Assembly (NCBI GenBank): GCA_035079385.1
Contig: JAVHKY010000047.1
Coordinates: 1,302,001-1,366,000 of the forward strand
Reading direction: 5' to 3'
DNA: 64,000 bases
DNA from: Aspidiotus rigidus
Taxonomy: Eukaryota; Arthropoda; Insecta; Hemiptera; Diaspididae
The stretch's first letter is position 1, and the number at the start of each line of letters is the position of its first letter. Both the position numbers and the translations under genes were made by a program. Shown here one piece after another: positions 1 through 11,780 of the stretch. A model generated the notes under the pieces. That model worked only from the letters and a program-made list of their open reading frames with translations, had not been told where the DNA came from and did no database searches.

Positions 1-852
1 CGATCGCAGAATCACATTGTCCAGTACGTATGGCGGTCAGAGCCTGCTGAAGACCGAACAAACTGCTGGAGCAAGCTGTGTCGATGGCATAACTCGGACC
101 TACGATATTTTGAGAAATTTTTCATTGAATTCGTGAGCGCAATCATAGCTGTACAGAATACAATATTATACCTTTAAAGTCGAATGTGTACGATATTCTG
201 TTGGGAAACATGGCTCGGCAACAACCCGTCAAACCATAACCATTCACACGATCCGCACTTTTATTCAAATAATCTTCGGTTTCGCTGGATGATACGCCGA
301 TAAACACTCCAGTGCGACTGCCACGAATGGTAGATGGATTCACGCCTGTGAGTATGTAGAGAGGGATTATTTGAGAAACGCAGCCACTAGCTGGAGTAGC
401 GCGGAATTTTCAATTTCCTTACCTGCGTCAACGATCGCTTCGTATGTACATTCCAGCAACAATCTCAATTGGGGATCCATCACATCAGCTTGTTTGGCGT
501 GTACTCCGAAGAAAGAAGCGTCGAAGTGTTTTATATCCTTCAATTTTCCAGTTCTCGTTGGTAAACCGAACAAACCTACGAATAGGATAGTCGTTAAGAT
601 TTCACTAGAGTGTGAATTGTAAAAGGGCTGAGCTATAGGAAACATACCTGATGGCCATCGTCTTTCGTCATCCGTGATCATGTCAACACCTTCGTATAAA
701 TTCTTTTTAAATTCGTCTATGCTGTTGCTCTCTGGGAGTCGGCCAGAAAAACCCGAAATGACCACGTCATCCTGGCTGCTCCACGTATTTCCTCGTCGAT
801 AGGATCCATTTTCCTCCGGGTGTACGTTAACATCGGGTACAAGCGCTGGCAT
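1..852 (-). CDS. Fatty acid synthase (type I), N-terminal beta-ketoacyl synthase exons, partial at left edge
   Basis: This is the start of an animal-type multifunctional fatty acid synthase, the cytosolic enzyme that builds palmitate from acetyl- and malonyl-CoA. Four coding exons are visible on the minus strand: 852-648, 575-423, 345-172 and 99-1 (continuing outside). Introns 647-576, 422-346 and 171-100 are 72, 77 and 72 bp, all GT-AG and all phase 1. Joined, they give about 210 residues. Residues ~28-45 carry the ketoacyl-synthase opening [15 protein letters not shown]; later come [18 protein letters not shown] and [15 protein letters not shown], then [10 protein letters not shown], then the active-site block DTACSSSL with the nucleophilic cysteine at about residue 187. 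The ATG at 852 is chosen because it precedes the conserved domain by a short leader typical of insect enzymes and lies just after a good splice acceptor. No frameshift is seen. The KS histidines, acyltransferase and later domains lie beyond the edge. Which FAS paralogue this is cannot be told. Confidence 0.93.
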
Positions 853-890
853 GGTTGTATATTGCAGCTATATTGTATCCCTCAAATATC
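853..890 (-). other. 5' UTR part of the FAS start exon, with upstream splice acceptor
   Basis: On the minus strand a pyrimidine-rich tract ending TTTTTGTACAG (AG at 892-891) precedes 38 bases leading to the ATG at 852. This looks like the acceptor of a 5' UTR intron, so the FAS promoter and a non-coding first exon probably lie further right. The donor was not identified. Inference from splice-site shape only. Confidence 0.45.
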
Positions 891-994
891 CTGTACAAAA
901 ATAATTAGCTCGTATGAAAATCCTGATACGTATACAAGTCTAAGAATACAACAGTGCAAATTGTAGGGAAGAACAATCCTAATTAATGCTAGGG

Positions 995-1213
995 TCAAAT
1001 TACAAATTGATGGAAAACCGACCAATAAATTTTTGGGAATCTCTTTTTCATTTCCCAGCGGAAAATTTCCTTCACCATATCTATGCATCGACGACCTTGA
1101 TCTAATTCAAGAACTTGAAAGTTTCAAGCGTCAAGCTCTTCCAGAGTAGTGACTCGGCCCCCGGCAACTATGAGGGATGATATGAAAAAACTCAAGAGGA
1201 AAAGTTGGACCAT
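995..1213 (-). pseudogene. Possible small secreted protein gene with one in-frame TGA
   Basis: A minus-strand ATG at 1213 opens a frame whose first 19 residues, MVQLFLLSFFISSLIVAGG, look like a classic signal peptide. After 29 codons a TGA stops it (1126-1124). The same frame then stays open for 42 more codons (NFQVLELDQGRR..., with an acidic/basic stretch EIFRWEMKKRFPK) up to TGA at 997-995. A TATA box lies 84 bp upstream of the ATG at a sensible distance for a ~50-base leader. I do not recognise a family. It could be a 29-residue peptide gene, a pseudogene with one stop, a gene with an unrecognised small intron, or chance. The pairing of TATA box and signal peptide is the main argument for it being real. 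It lies just upstream of FAS on the same strand. Confidence 0.3.
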
Positions 1214-1288
1214 ATCAGCTAGGTTGGTGGACGGACAATCCTGCCGGGTACGCAGATCAAGAAAATTCTTTTGCACGTGAAGAAGACT

Positions 1289-1297
1289 CTTTTTATA
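1289..1297 (-). promoter_or_regulatory. TATA box upstream of the small secreted-peptide ORF
   Basis: The minus strand reads TATAAAAAG here, a strong match to the metazoan TATA consensus. A start site about 30 bases downstream would fall near 1267, giving a leader of roughly 50 bases before the ATG at 1213. It could instead drive a non-coding first exon of FAS. Confidence 0.35.
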
Positions 1298-1358
1298 CTG
1301 GATTGAAATTACTTTTTGTTTGACAATATCATAACAAGCAGGAATACTTCATCGTTTA

Positions 1359-1811
1359 TCAACCAAAATGCAGAATCATAGAACAAGTACTTTTCCTACC
1401 AAATCGAAGGTTATTGCAAATAAGGCGTTCTTGCTCAACACGGCAAAATCGGTCAAAGGAAGAGGTTAGCCTACCATTAGGGCTAGAATATGACAGACAT
1501 GGTCTAGACAGAAACGAGTTCAGTCTAAGATTAGGGCCATAAGGATAGCGAGCCTGAATTATGATGAACTCCGCTATTACTCTGTCGGTGTGTGTATCTT
1601 GAAGGTTTTGCGTGCCTGAGGCCACTGCATGTTGGCAGTGGCCAAGAAGAGGGAATTTCACAACACCGAAGTTACACCTGAAAGAATCGATACCGGTGCA
1701 TACGCAACCCACTCCTACTTCACAATGGAGAATGGGCGGCTGTGAGGGCACGAACGATGACTTTTGTTGAAGGTACGTTCTCATGAAATGTCCACATCCG
1801 CCTCCACACAT
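1359..1811 (-). other. Open frame of 150 codons, function unknown, probably not a gene
   Basis: This minus-strand frame is open for 150 codons and is Cys-rich near its start, but I see no domain, signal peptide, membrane segment or repeat. The opposite strand also carries a ~58-codon open stretch in the first half, so base composition rather than selection may keep it open. No splice context or promoter stands out. Confidence 0.12.
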
Positions 1812-4800
1812 ATTTTGATACTTGAGAGGGGGATTTGAAAAAATTTCGACTTTAGAGAGGTATGGGCAATAAATTTAGAAACAAAATACTGCTTATACAT
1901 ACAGGGGGCGTCAAGAAGGGGTACAAAAAAAACCGTCACAGACCAGAAATCTCCCTGATGACGTTACGTTCTTTCTTTACAAAGATTTATGCCGAAGTTC
2001 TTCTCAAATCCCTAATAAATTAAGTGAGTCTAAGCACGATTTTAAGACGGACGCGGAAGTAGAATTTTTCCGAGGATGTAACAGCGGGTTTTCCGGCAGA
2101 AAGAAGCTCTCCTATCGACAATTCCCCCCCCCCCCCTCCCCACGAATATAGTGAGTAACAGGTGTCTATTATAATTTCATCTTGAAAAAGTGGAAAAAGT
2201 GACCAAAAAATTTCGAAAGAAACTGAAAATTTCTCTTGCTGTTTCAAAATTCTAATTTGAAGAAACGTAAGAAGTTCAAGTACAGAATGTACCTGAAACT
2301 GATTACTACAAAACTTTTAGTCACCAATATAAGTTACTTTGTTACTCTTTGAGTTCCATGTTGGGAAAACAGATCATCAAATAAATGCATTTGAATGAAA
2401 ATATGCAAGTATCAACATTCAACATTTGTGAGCCACTAGAGCTTCTATGTCAATTTTTCCGGACCTTTTTCGCATCACTTCAAGCAAATACCCAATTTAG
2501 ATGGCTTGAAAGTAATATTAATAAGAAAATTCTTCGGACCTGAATGAAAATCAGTTCTCTTCTTCTTGAATGATTAATCGAGATCTTCGATATTTTCCAG
2601 TTGTCTGACAAATAGTGGTAAACCTTACGTAGGAAATAATTTGGGATAAATTTCTGAGGACTAAGCTGTTCTACACGAGGTGACTTGAAATTTTTAAACC
2701 AAGATTGAAAGACGGTGACTGGAGGAAAGAGAGTTGATATTTTTGCGAGAGTAAGTCACAGGAGGAGAAGGAGGAGAGGAATGGAATAGCTCAGAGAGAC
2801 AGTTCACAAAATTGTAAAATGTGAGTGTTCACGATACAAGATTATTAAAAACAAAATCCTGCAGGGGAGAGAAGGGAGACGATAGTTTTGGATGATCTCA
2901 ACCGAAAAATTGGATATCGTCTTCCTTTACTTCTCAATAGATAGATTTTCCTGTCACGTCACATAGCGGACCAAAACTCTCAGAGCACAAGAGGAGCTCA
3001 TTAGAAAAGCGTGACGACCTTTGAGCAATTCGAATTATTCCAAAAATCTCAATGAAGGAATTGATTTCATCCCAAAAGATGGCGATACGATAAATATGAT
3101 TTAAAATTAAGCTAAGAATGTCGGCTTTACGAGAATCGACTTTCTATTCTAAAAAATTCTGTCATTTTTCCTTTAAGGTCTCCATGCTTCTCGTATGAGG
3201 TTGACTTGTGCTCTGCTATGCGACGTCATAGAAAATCGATCTATTGGGTGATTATGGATCGAGAAAGATTCGAGTCCTTTTTGATTTCGGATCAAGTGAA
3301 CACATCTTCTATCAGATACAATCTACATTCCGCGCCGAAAAGAAAGAAAATCGGAGGTGAGGGTAATTTTCATGACATCTAGACGAAATAAGTAGACGAA
3401 TTTACACATTTTTTTTTTCTCAACGGAGAATCTACTCTCACTTTTATTAGGAGCACATCTCGAAACATGAGGATGAAGTTGACCCAATGAGAGATTTGGA
3501 AAAATTCCTTGTTACGAATATCAAGAGAAGAAAGAGGTAGAGAAATGCTTTAGCACCTTTTTTATAATAATTAGGTGAACTAATCAGAAAAGTGACGTTC
3601 AAAATATTGACCAGGTCACTTTGAAGCGACAAAACGGATACCCTCATGTGCACATCATTTTAAATGAGGGTAAGGCTTACAGAAATTTCGACTCTCAAGC
3701 TATATACTAGGGTAGGAAAACTTATTCTCAGGTGCACGTCCGCCTAGACGCAATTTCTCTTGGAAATTGCTTAGTTTCAACTTACTTGGCAAAAATACAG
3801 AAAAATTTCAAACATTACGTCTACATATTTATAAAAACTTCAGTTCTGGGGAGGACTAAGATAAATTTTGAAGCATAAATGGATACACAGGTAAATACGC
3901 GTTATAATGTGGCCGACGATTTATTCGAGGATAAAAACTCGAACAGAAGAGTAAGAATCATTTCTCGTTACAAACTCTTTACAATGAGGTTCAAAAATTA
4001 TCGTTTGCATAGTAAGGCGGTATTTAAAAAGCTTTCATAAGAACTTCTTACGAAAACTCGGAAAATATCTAACAAAATAGCCACCAAGTTACTCAAGTTG
4101 TACCGATAGATATCGAGTCTCAGATAAAGATTGCAAAAGATTTGTAATTTTTCCTATTGAAGATCAATTTCGAAATAAAAAATTTTGTAATGATGCAATT
4201 TCTCACCCATGTCTCTTCTTTTACTAACGTTAATTCGCCGATAAAGAAACTTGACGCATTTCACGATTACGTAAGAAAAGTCAATTCGCTTCGATTCATT
4301 CATTGTACAGAAGAACCGCGTTTCTCATATTATCGAACACTTACGTCAATTTTGTTTTGAAAAGCACACGTCAGGCGTCGCTTAAGACAATAGATTGCTA
4401 CTAAGAGCGTACAAGTGCAGTGTTTAAGAGCCAATTAGAATATAGATTTTCCGAAAATTTATTTCAATTGCGGTTTTTCCTGGACACTCTCTTTCACCGA
4501 AACGCTATCGTTTTCCACAACACAATCCACACTGCAAATGTCGAACTGTTCGGGTACAAAACTTTGACGAGCCACTTTACATCATCTCAATCCCTGAGCC
4601 TCGTCCTTCCTCCTTTTCTTCAGTTTATTCTGGACACAAGCCATCGCATCGTACGTCACCCCTTCACAATATTTGTTCCCTTTAAAGATGAGTTTACGTT
4701 GGAAAAAAGAAAACCGGGTGTGAACAGTTTTGCATGATTATATTGACGTACAGAATATCAAATAATCACGATTTAATCATGAAACAGGTCCCATATAGGT

Positions 4801-4980
4801 ACATCTAAAACTTCTATAAAGATGACGCGAACGAAGTTAGGGGGGAGGGGCGGGCTCTCGATAAAAATGTACACAAAAATATTCAAGATCAGCACCTCCC
4901 GAAGTAATTGGTCTACAAACCAGAGTGCAATCTTGTATGGACCAGGGCCACTCACCAATCTAAAAGTCTATATTATCAAA
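1812..4980. other. Non-coding stretch, no recognisable gene
   Basis: AT-rich with no coding signal I can support. It holds one decayed fragment of the AGCGGG-ended repeat family (about 2,030-2,150, with the GAGGATGTAA and AGCGGGTTTTCC blocks seen in the copies near 15.0 and 40.1 kb) and a run of 13 C at 2,124-2,136. Open frames at 3,447-3,653 and 4,420-4,737 have no recognisable features. Confidence 0.5.
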
Positions 4981-4999
4981 CATTTTTCGAATAAATCGA

Positions 5000-5640
5000 G
5001 CAATTAATGCGCGCACACGCGCTTACAGAATGATTCTTCGCTAAAACATTAGCGTTGCCGCACGTGTCCATCGTCCAGGAAATCGTGCACACGCAGGTAC
5101 ATCTCAATCTCGTATTATCTTCTGGTGAACTTGTCAAGGTTATCTTTTATATGTACGTTCAACTTGCGCGAAATGCGAAACCCGATCGCCCGAATAACGG
5201 CGATTATTGAGAGAAAAGCTTGATAGCGCAGCGAAATACTGATACGGTTGCTTTACTTTCAGCGAAATTAATCTTATACTCGCCGACTAATAAACCACTT
5301 GATTCTAGGTACGCGTCTGCGCGATGATGATCAAGCTTTTTATCGCTTCGCATCTTCGCTCAAGCTCGCGAAATTCGCTCTCTTTCGAGAAAATCATCCG
5401 CAATTTTTCTCACTCGTTCCCGGTATAATCGTAGCGAGATCAACGAACTCGACATTATTTTCTCCTTGGATTGCGGGTACCGTAGTGTAGCGCGTTGTGT
5501 AAAATACGTCAAGACTTGTCACGGATCGTACAACATGATCGAGCGCGGCTACAGCAGCCGGCGTGCGGCTGTGCGGGACTATAAGTCGAAGAGAGAGACT
5601 TCATAACTCGCTCAGTGGCGTGTTCTACAAAAAAAAAACC
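5000..5640. other. CpG-richer non-coding block, possible regulatory DNA
   Basis: Compared with its surroundings this stretch has many CG dinucleotides, begins with alternating GCGCGCACACGCGC, and includes a CACGTG E-box-like site. No coding frame is convincing. It may be promoter or enhancer DNA of a gene whose exons lie elsewhere, but nothing in the sequence proves that. Confidence 0.2.
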
Positions 5641-8500
5641 TACCTACTTCATCGCGTCCTAAAATGTAGAAGTACGCGACATTATATACAAAGTAACTGG
5701 AAATGACTTCATCAATTCTGAAAGAAGACCCATAAAGTGCATCGAATACCTATACAGTCAATGTCTGACGGGCAGATAGTCATAGGAATACGAGAATCGA
5801 GCAACAGATTTTTCAATTTCCAGACCAGGTGATGAAAATTACTTCCAACATCCGTACGCCCGATCGTGATGAGTTTTCAGCAAAAATTCTGACAAACAGT
5901 CAAGTAGGAAAATGATACTTTTTGTTCAAGATTTACCGCATAAAATAAATATTTTCAATTCCTAAATCAATCATTCACTAATTACGTCAAGACGGTCTTG
6001 TTTTCCTTTGATTCCCCTCCCCCCTTCGATCTGTATTCAAGGTTTTTTCTCGGCAAATTCTACACAAAGCGTTAGATGGCAAAATATTGGAAAGAATTAG
6101 TTCTATTTGAAAGGTACGAGGGAAGAAGGGTGAATGCTCAAGAGAAACGATCTGGACAATTAAATTTTTCACATCACTGAGATCGTTTCTTTCGGATATT
6201 TCACCTTTTTTGCCCAGTACCCTTCATTTTCTTAAGCTTCGCTCTAAAGGCGATTTTTCGATGACTTGCGAAAAAATCAAGAATGAATATTCCCCAAATA
6301 AGGTCAAGTAGTGATTTTTGCGAACCCTTGGTCCCTTTCAAAATCCGTATGGTCCCTAGATACATGAAGGAACCACTTCCTCTACCACGATCAAGATAAA
6401 ATGAAACAATTTTGAAAGCCGAACTGCCCAGAAGTAGAGACCCTCTTAGAATCCTCAATCCTCTTACATTGTGAGATGAGACGTATTGAACACGATATGT
6501 GTGAGTAAAACCACTGGAAGACAAAAAAATTGACCAAACTCTCAAATATTTAGACGTCTTCGAGCGATCTCAAACACATTTACCCCTCGTGTCCTACAAA
6601 CGCCTTAAATAGAACAGTCAATTTTTAAAAAATAGGTCGAATTTGTCGACAAAAGAAGTAAATTCTATTGTTATACTCATCTTTGCCTAAAAAAATTCTC
6701 TTTATTTTGTGGAAACTTTCTTCATTCGAATCTTCTTTTTCACTACAAACCTAAAATCGATCCTCGACGAACTTTCTCAATAAATTTTACACTCGAAACT
6801 TTTGGATTTTCGGCATAAGTTTTTCCACTTCACGAAGAGAATCAGATTCCGTACATAAGACCGTCCTTCCGCTGCCATATTTCGCACTAATTTACAAATG
6901 CGATGTATCTTAATTAGTTAATGTTTTGTTTACAGTTACTTTTATAACATCCCAAATTTAAGCATTCTAACATTAAGGTTCAGTGCTTCGCCAGCATTTT
7001 TGATGATAAATCTTTGCTTGTGAGCAATAAAATTGCGCAACTAAGATAAAAATCTACGGTCCTCATACCACCCCAAAATTTGACATGTGAACAACTGCCG
7101 AAGTTTTGAAAGCGTTCTGAACTGTACTAGAGCTTCATCAACAAGAGCTACAAATTTGTCCTCAATTTTCGTGTGATTCTTGGAAGTTAACTGAGTACAA
7201 AGCCTCAACACTTTTTTCAAACTCCTGCAGATTGGGGTCCCGCGAAGGCGGTTCGTCTGATCGAAAAATGGCATCAAAAGCACATCACTTACGCAAGACT
7301 TGTACGTCGTAACGATTTAGTTTTGAGCGTCATTAGCGCGTTTTTCTCGTGCTTTCTATATGACGTCAATTGAACCTTTTGCGAGTTCATCTCTCACCTT
7401 GAATGTTGAAGCTATTACGCAAATGAACATCAGAATTTTATAACTTGAACTCTCTCAGTTTCTTAACTCTTATCAATTTATTGTTCTCACGAGCGATTTT
7501 CTATCGAGAATATCGCATAATGATTCTCTTTACTTCTCTTTATCGAATACCAATTCCGAGTAATTACCATCTTTCTACATGAAAAACAATTTCCAACATC
7601 TTCTAATTGCAAAGCACAGATTGCTATCTGAAGTAATTTTTCGCAGTTTTTTCAATTCTATTTAACCAAAGTATAACTAACGTTTTTTTGGAGCGCTAGG
7701 TGTCAACTAGAGAGGTCATTCTTCTTAGAAAGACACAAGCTTACTTGAAAAGGTGTCATATACATTCCGTGCGTGCACGAGTTCGTGGAAATTAAGACAT
7801 TTGGAGGAAGTACGAGCTCTCCTTTTCGGTAGAACACCGATCAACGCATAACAGCGTTAGCCCCTGACCCGCCAGAGTGGTGCGACCCCTCCGAGCCTTG
7901 CTCCAAAGCAAATTCAGGCGACTGTTTTTCACAAATGGGCTAAATAATTGTGTTCTCATTGTTCATCGAAGCACTCCAAATTCAGCCGCAGGGGGCCTCA
8001 CCTTCAAACATGATTTATAATCGCTAGGGTAACGCGCACCCACAATAATAGGATGTCGAAGAATGAAAATCCGCGACTTTTTCGTGATTTTCACGGGACC
8101 TATCCAAGACGTTTCCGGAATCCCTTCAAAAAAATTGGAGGCTATTTGGCAGCGAGGAATCCGCCAGCTTCGCAGCCCTGTAGAGAACAGCTTGTTTACA
8201 TGAGTAAACGCCTATTTGGTCTTTCAGATATTTGAAACCGATTGAAATGGTAAGGTAAAATCTTTGGAAGCGAGTTCATCCTTCGAAAAAGAAAGTGTCT
8301 GTAGGGCGCGGCCTTAGCTAGCCATGTAATAGTGAATATTGATATGCTTAGCAATCTGCATTATCTGCACTATATCTCTGTACATACGATGAAATATGCG
8401 GAACGGTAAATATCTCCCGAAGCCTCTTTCTGAACTCCATCTAGCCCACAAAAATTCCTACAATCTTCCGATAATATCTATGCCTAAACAAATTCGTCTA
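5641..8500. other. Non-coding stretch, no recognisable gene
   Basis: No conserved coding sequence seen on either strand. The 114-codon minus frame at 6,201-6,545 and the 80-codon minus frame at 7,041-7,283 have no family features and are taken as chance. Confidence 0.5.
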
Positions 8501-9020
8501 ATTCAGGTTGATGACGTCGTCGTCAGGTCCTGTTTTGAAGTTCCACCTTAACGTATAAGTATAGCTCGATGGTCTTAATATTCCAAGTCACTAGACACTT
8601 ACCCGAAAACGAAGACGTCACAAAAGTCGGGTATCTAGAGAGTTGAAATTTTCAGGTGCCCCGATCCAAAGTCGGACTCGGACGCGCTTTCCCATCATAC
8701 ATGGCTCGGGAATCACAATTTTTTCGAGAACCCTCCCACTACGTATAGTACAGGGGTCGACATTTTCCAAGTCCGCTTCCCATCATCATAGATAGCCCAA
8801 GGGTTGAAATTTTTCAAGTCCCCCCGCTCCCCCCTCCTATCATATATACACACTTCAGAAAAAGTCGACATTTTTCCAAGACACCCTAGCTCAAGAGGCA
8901 GAATTTTTCCAAATTCCGTACCTTCAACTAACTGAGGTCGAGTAGGAACGCGCTCGCGGAAATTTTCTTAGAATGTCCCCCAACAGAAGAGATAGCGGGT
9001 TTCCGCTAAAAAAAACAAGA
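8500..9020. repeat. Decayed copy of the 45-bp-minisatellite / AGCGGG-ended element
   Basis: Units resembling the 45-bp repeat (gctc-gAgTCgaaatttttcAAGTCCcc followed by cATCATAtatag) recur at about 8,640-8,905. The right end at 8,995-9,016 carries the GCGGGTTTCCGCTAAAAAA terminus, matching the right end of the copy at 15.0 kb. The left end carries a relative of the TTGATGACGTCATCAA palindrome (near 8,507). Too decayed to define both termini. Confidence 0.5.
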
Positions 9021-9108
9021 TTACTCGATTCCCGAGGAATTAAAAAGGTTGGCTCCGAAGTACACCATGGTATTGCTTCTTATTTTGAAATTTGGTTATT
9101 TTATTTTA

Positions 9109-9756
9109 CAGGGTGTTTACTGGAAGGACATTCTGAAAATACTTGACTTTTGCTTGACTTATACTGCAGGGTGTCTACCAGAATTGAAAAATGGAAATAG
9201 TTGACATTAGTTGACCTTTTTTCGATTTTTTATTTGACCCTAAAAAATATCAAACTCCCCCCCTCTCCAAACTAACATCGTAATTTCGGTATTTTTTTAT
9301 TCGTTTTCAAGAATTAATATGATTGAGAAAAGTGTCATTTTGAAAGTCAAAAGTTTGTTGATTATACCATGATATTGTGCACATAGGAAGACATGTGAAA
9401 AACATTCTTCGCACAAAATTATGCATTTTTGGACTTTTCAGTTGACCTACGGATAGAAAAGTTGACTTTACTTGACTTAGTTGACCATGTTTCAAAAAAG
9501 TCGACTTGACTTAGTTGACCTGGTAGACACCCTGATACTTGACTTTTTTTCCGAGTAAGCGAGTTTACAGGCAAAAAAAAAAAAAAAAAAAAAAAGTCAA
9601 ATTGAGTAAAAATACAATGATTTTTTTTGTCTTTTTTTTCAACATTTTTTGTCATTTCCATAATTTCTGCTTGACCGTTAATGAAAATACTTGAATTTTA
9701 CTTGTTTACTTGACCTTTTATCAAATACTTGACTTACTTGACCGGTAGACACCCTG
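9109..9756. mobile_element. DNA transposon relic with CAGGGTGT inverted ends (outer element)
   Basis: The left end reads CAGGGTGTTTACTGG at 9,109 and the right end CCGGTAGACACCCTG ending at 9,756: imperfect terminal inverted repeats. Both sides carry TTTTA (9,104-9,108 and 9,757-9,761), a possible 5-bp target duplication, though the tract is T-rich so this is weak. No transposase is present, so it is non-autonomous. The interior repeats CTTGACTT/GTTGACC-type words. The CAGGG termini are reminiscent of hAT-like MITEs. A second, similar element lies inside it. Confidence 0.6.
9167..9534. mobile_element. Inner CAGGGTGTCTACC-ended element, nested in the outer one
   Basis: Left terminus CAGGGTGTCTACCAG starts at 9,167 and its exact inverse CTGGTAGACACCCTG ends at 9,534. 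The flanks share ATACT (9,161-9,165 and 9,535-9,539), a candidate duplication. It is non-autonomous and inserted within a relative of itself. Confidence 0.6.
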
Positions 9757-9829
9757 TTTTATAAGTTGAAAATTCATCAAGAACCAGTAATTTTAAGCGC
9801 AGAAGAACAATGGAGGACTTCAAAATCTG

Positions 9830-10090
9830 TCGAAATTTAGTCGAGTAGGCTCTTCACCCAACAGACCGAAAGTCGGATTCGGACGTGCTCGTCCCATCAT
9901 CATCATCTATAGCTCGAGAGTCGGATGGTTCGTCAAGTCCCCTTCCCATCGTCATACATACCTCAAAAATCATAATTCCTCCAATTCTCTTAACAACCTA
10001 ACTTAGGGTTGATGACGTCATCAAAGTCGGACGCGGACACGCTCGCAGAAGTTTCCTGCCTAACAAAAGAGATGGTGGATTCCCCATTCA
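9830..10090. repeat. Decayed copy of the AGCGGG-ended repeat family with CRE palindrome
   Basis: It contains one to two 45-bp-like units (AGCTCGAGAGTCGGATGGTTC, then AAGTCCCCTTCCCATCGTC), the perfect palindrome TTGATGACGTCATCAA at 10,009-10,024, the GGACGCGGACACGCTCGCAG block, and a decayed terminus GATGGTGGATTCCCC. Same order as in the better-preserved copies. Confidence 0.5.
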
Positions 10091-11780
10091 CTCATCTCTT
10101 CTCAAATCCCATTTCATCAATTTTCCTCACCATATCTTGTTTTGCAAATTTAGATAAGTTTGCGGAATAATTGGAACGAATTCTGGGAGTATTCCGACTT
10201 TTCCAGGGCTTTGGAGTTGTCCAGGACCGGTAGTAGGACACATCGAATATTGAAATATTGACGCGAGTTTCAATAGCCAAGCAAGAAACCAAATTGTGAA
10301 AGGCATTGTCACAAAAATCATCGGCCTCACCTCGCAAATCGAGATATTCTCATCCCTTGAAGGTACATATTGTTTTCTTATCTAGTCTGATCTCTAAACA
10401 CCTTTCAAATTTTCCGTGAAGAGATTGCGTACTCTCTTTCAATCGCTAGAACTTCTTTCCTCACATTTCGCATTTCTTCCTCCCTTTTACGCCAATTTGC
10501 AGCCTGAGAAGACTAATTACAGGTATTAACGAATCGAGGCGATTACACGCGAATCTAATCGAGTTCGTCCACTTGCAATCAGGAAACAATGGCATGTTCT
10601 TACACCTGAAGACAAGAGAATCAGAATCGAATTTCTCACCAGCGTTTATCGCGTTGCCGCGTTTTATAATTTTACTTCCATCTTTCGTATTTTTCCACAT
10701 GTTTCATTTTTCTTGCCGACGAGCCATAATCCATCGTACTATGTCCACCGATATCAAACTGCGTTCACCTTTTTATGCAATACACTTACGACTATGTCAT
10801 TCGAGAAAGCAATTAAAGGAGATGAAGCGTAACCATAAGACGGATCGAAACTCGACGCCTGTCTTTAGTACTGTCGGCCTCTTTTGCGTCAAGTCTGCCG
10901 AAAATAAGAATCGTTCATCGGGATGCTTAATTTCGATTCAACAAGTCTCATATAAATACACGACGACAATAACGGTGATCAAGATGAGAAAACAGCGTTA
11001 AAGGCATTCACTCTAATTTCAGGCGTAAAAGACTACCTATACCTTTTCGACAGTCATAATCGAACCACACGGGTAACATAAAGAAAATATCCAGAGCCAT
11101 ACGCAATCAAACATTCTCATCAAACCAATCCCTCAACCTCGACTCCCCTATCATGCCCTCACTACCAAATCACAAACTTATCGATACTTACGTCTAACAT
11201 ACTGCGGGAGTTCCATCTGAATCACTACACCAGCTCTTAGCCTCCCTCTCTACGTACAAATTTTTCATCTACCCTTCCTTATCTTATGATGCCGAGTCTT
11301 AGCTCTGGTGTGGTGCTGATGCTCGTTCATAAAGATAGGAATTTCCCCCCGAATCTCACGAAATATTGTTCAGAAATTTGTCCTCGCTCTAATGAAATCA
11401 ATCGATCTCGAGAAAGATGGTCGGAAGATCGCCCATAAAAGAGTTCACGATAGCGGCGAAATTTCAGACTTCTCAAAGCAGTGCGAATCTACAGTTTGTA
11501 CATTGTCCTTTTGAAGTTCAACGACAGAACGCGTGATTAAAAAGTTGACGTCGCAACGCCACCGAAACGATTTCATAAATCATATTATGCTAATTCGATG
11601 CGAAAATGGTAATACGCACGCTTCAAACCGGCACCGTTTAAACACGAAGTTGTTGTCGACTACCGGAACTATATAGGTATACTACAAACGCATAAGTTTG
11701 TCCGAATCCCAAGCTGGTCATAAGGTGCTAACCTAGACACAGGTGCAGGTGTGAAACATGACACGTGCGCTAACAAGCTC
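10091..11780. other. Non-coding stretch, no recognisable gene
   Basis: Nothing recognisable. A 142-codon plus frame at 10,573-11,001 has a hydrophobic patch (FIILLPSFVFFHMF) but no family resemblance, and overlapping frames are also open. I would not call it a gene. Confidence 0.45.

Noticed and set aside
1359..1811. 150-codon Cys-rich minus frame as a secreted protein
   Set aside because: No signal peptide, cysteines are unevenly placed, and the opposite strand is also partly open.
9575..9595. Poly-A run as a LINE 3' end
   Set aside because: It lies inside the CAGGGTGT-ended element with no RT-derived sequence upstream; it is a simple repeat.
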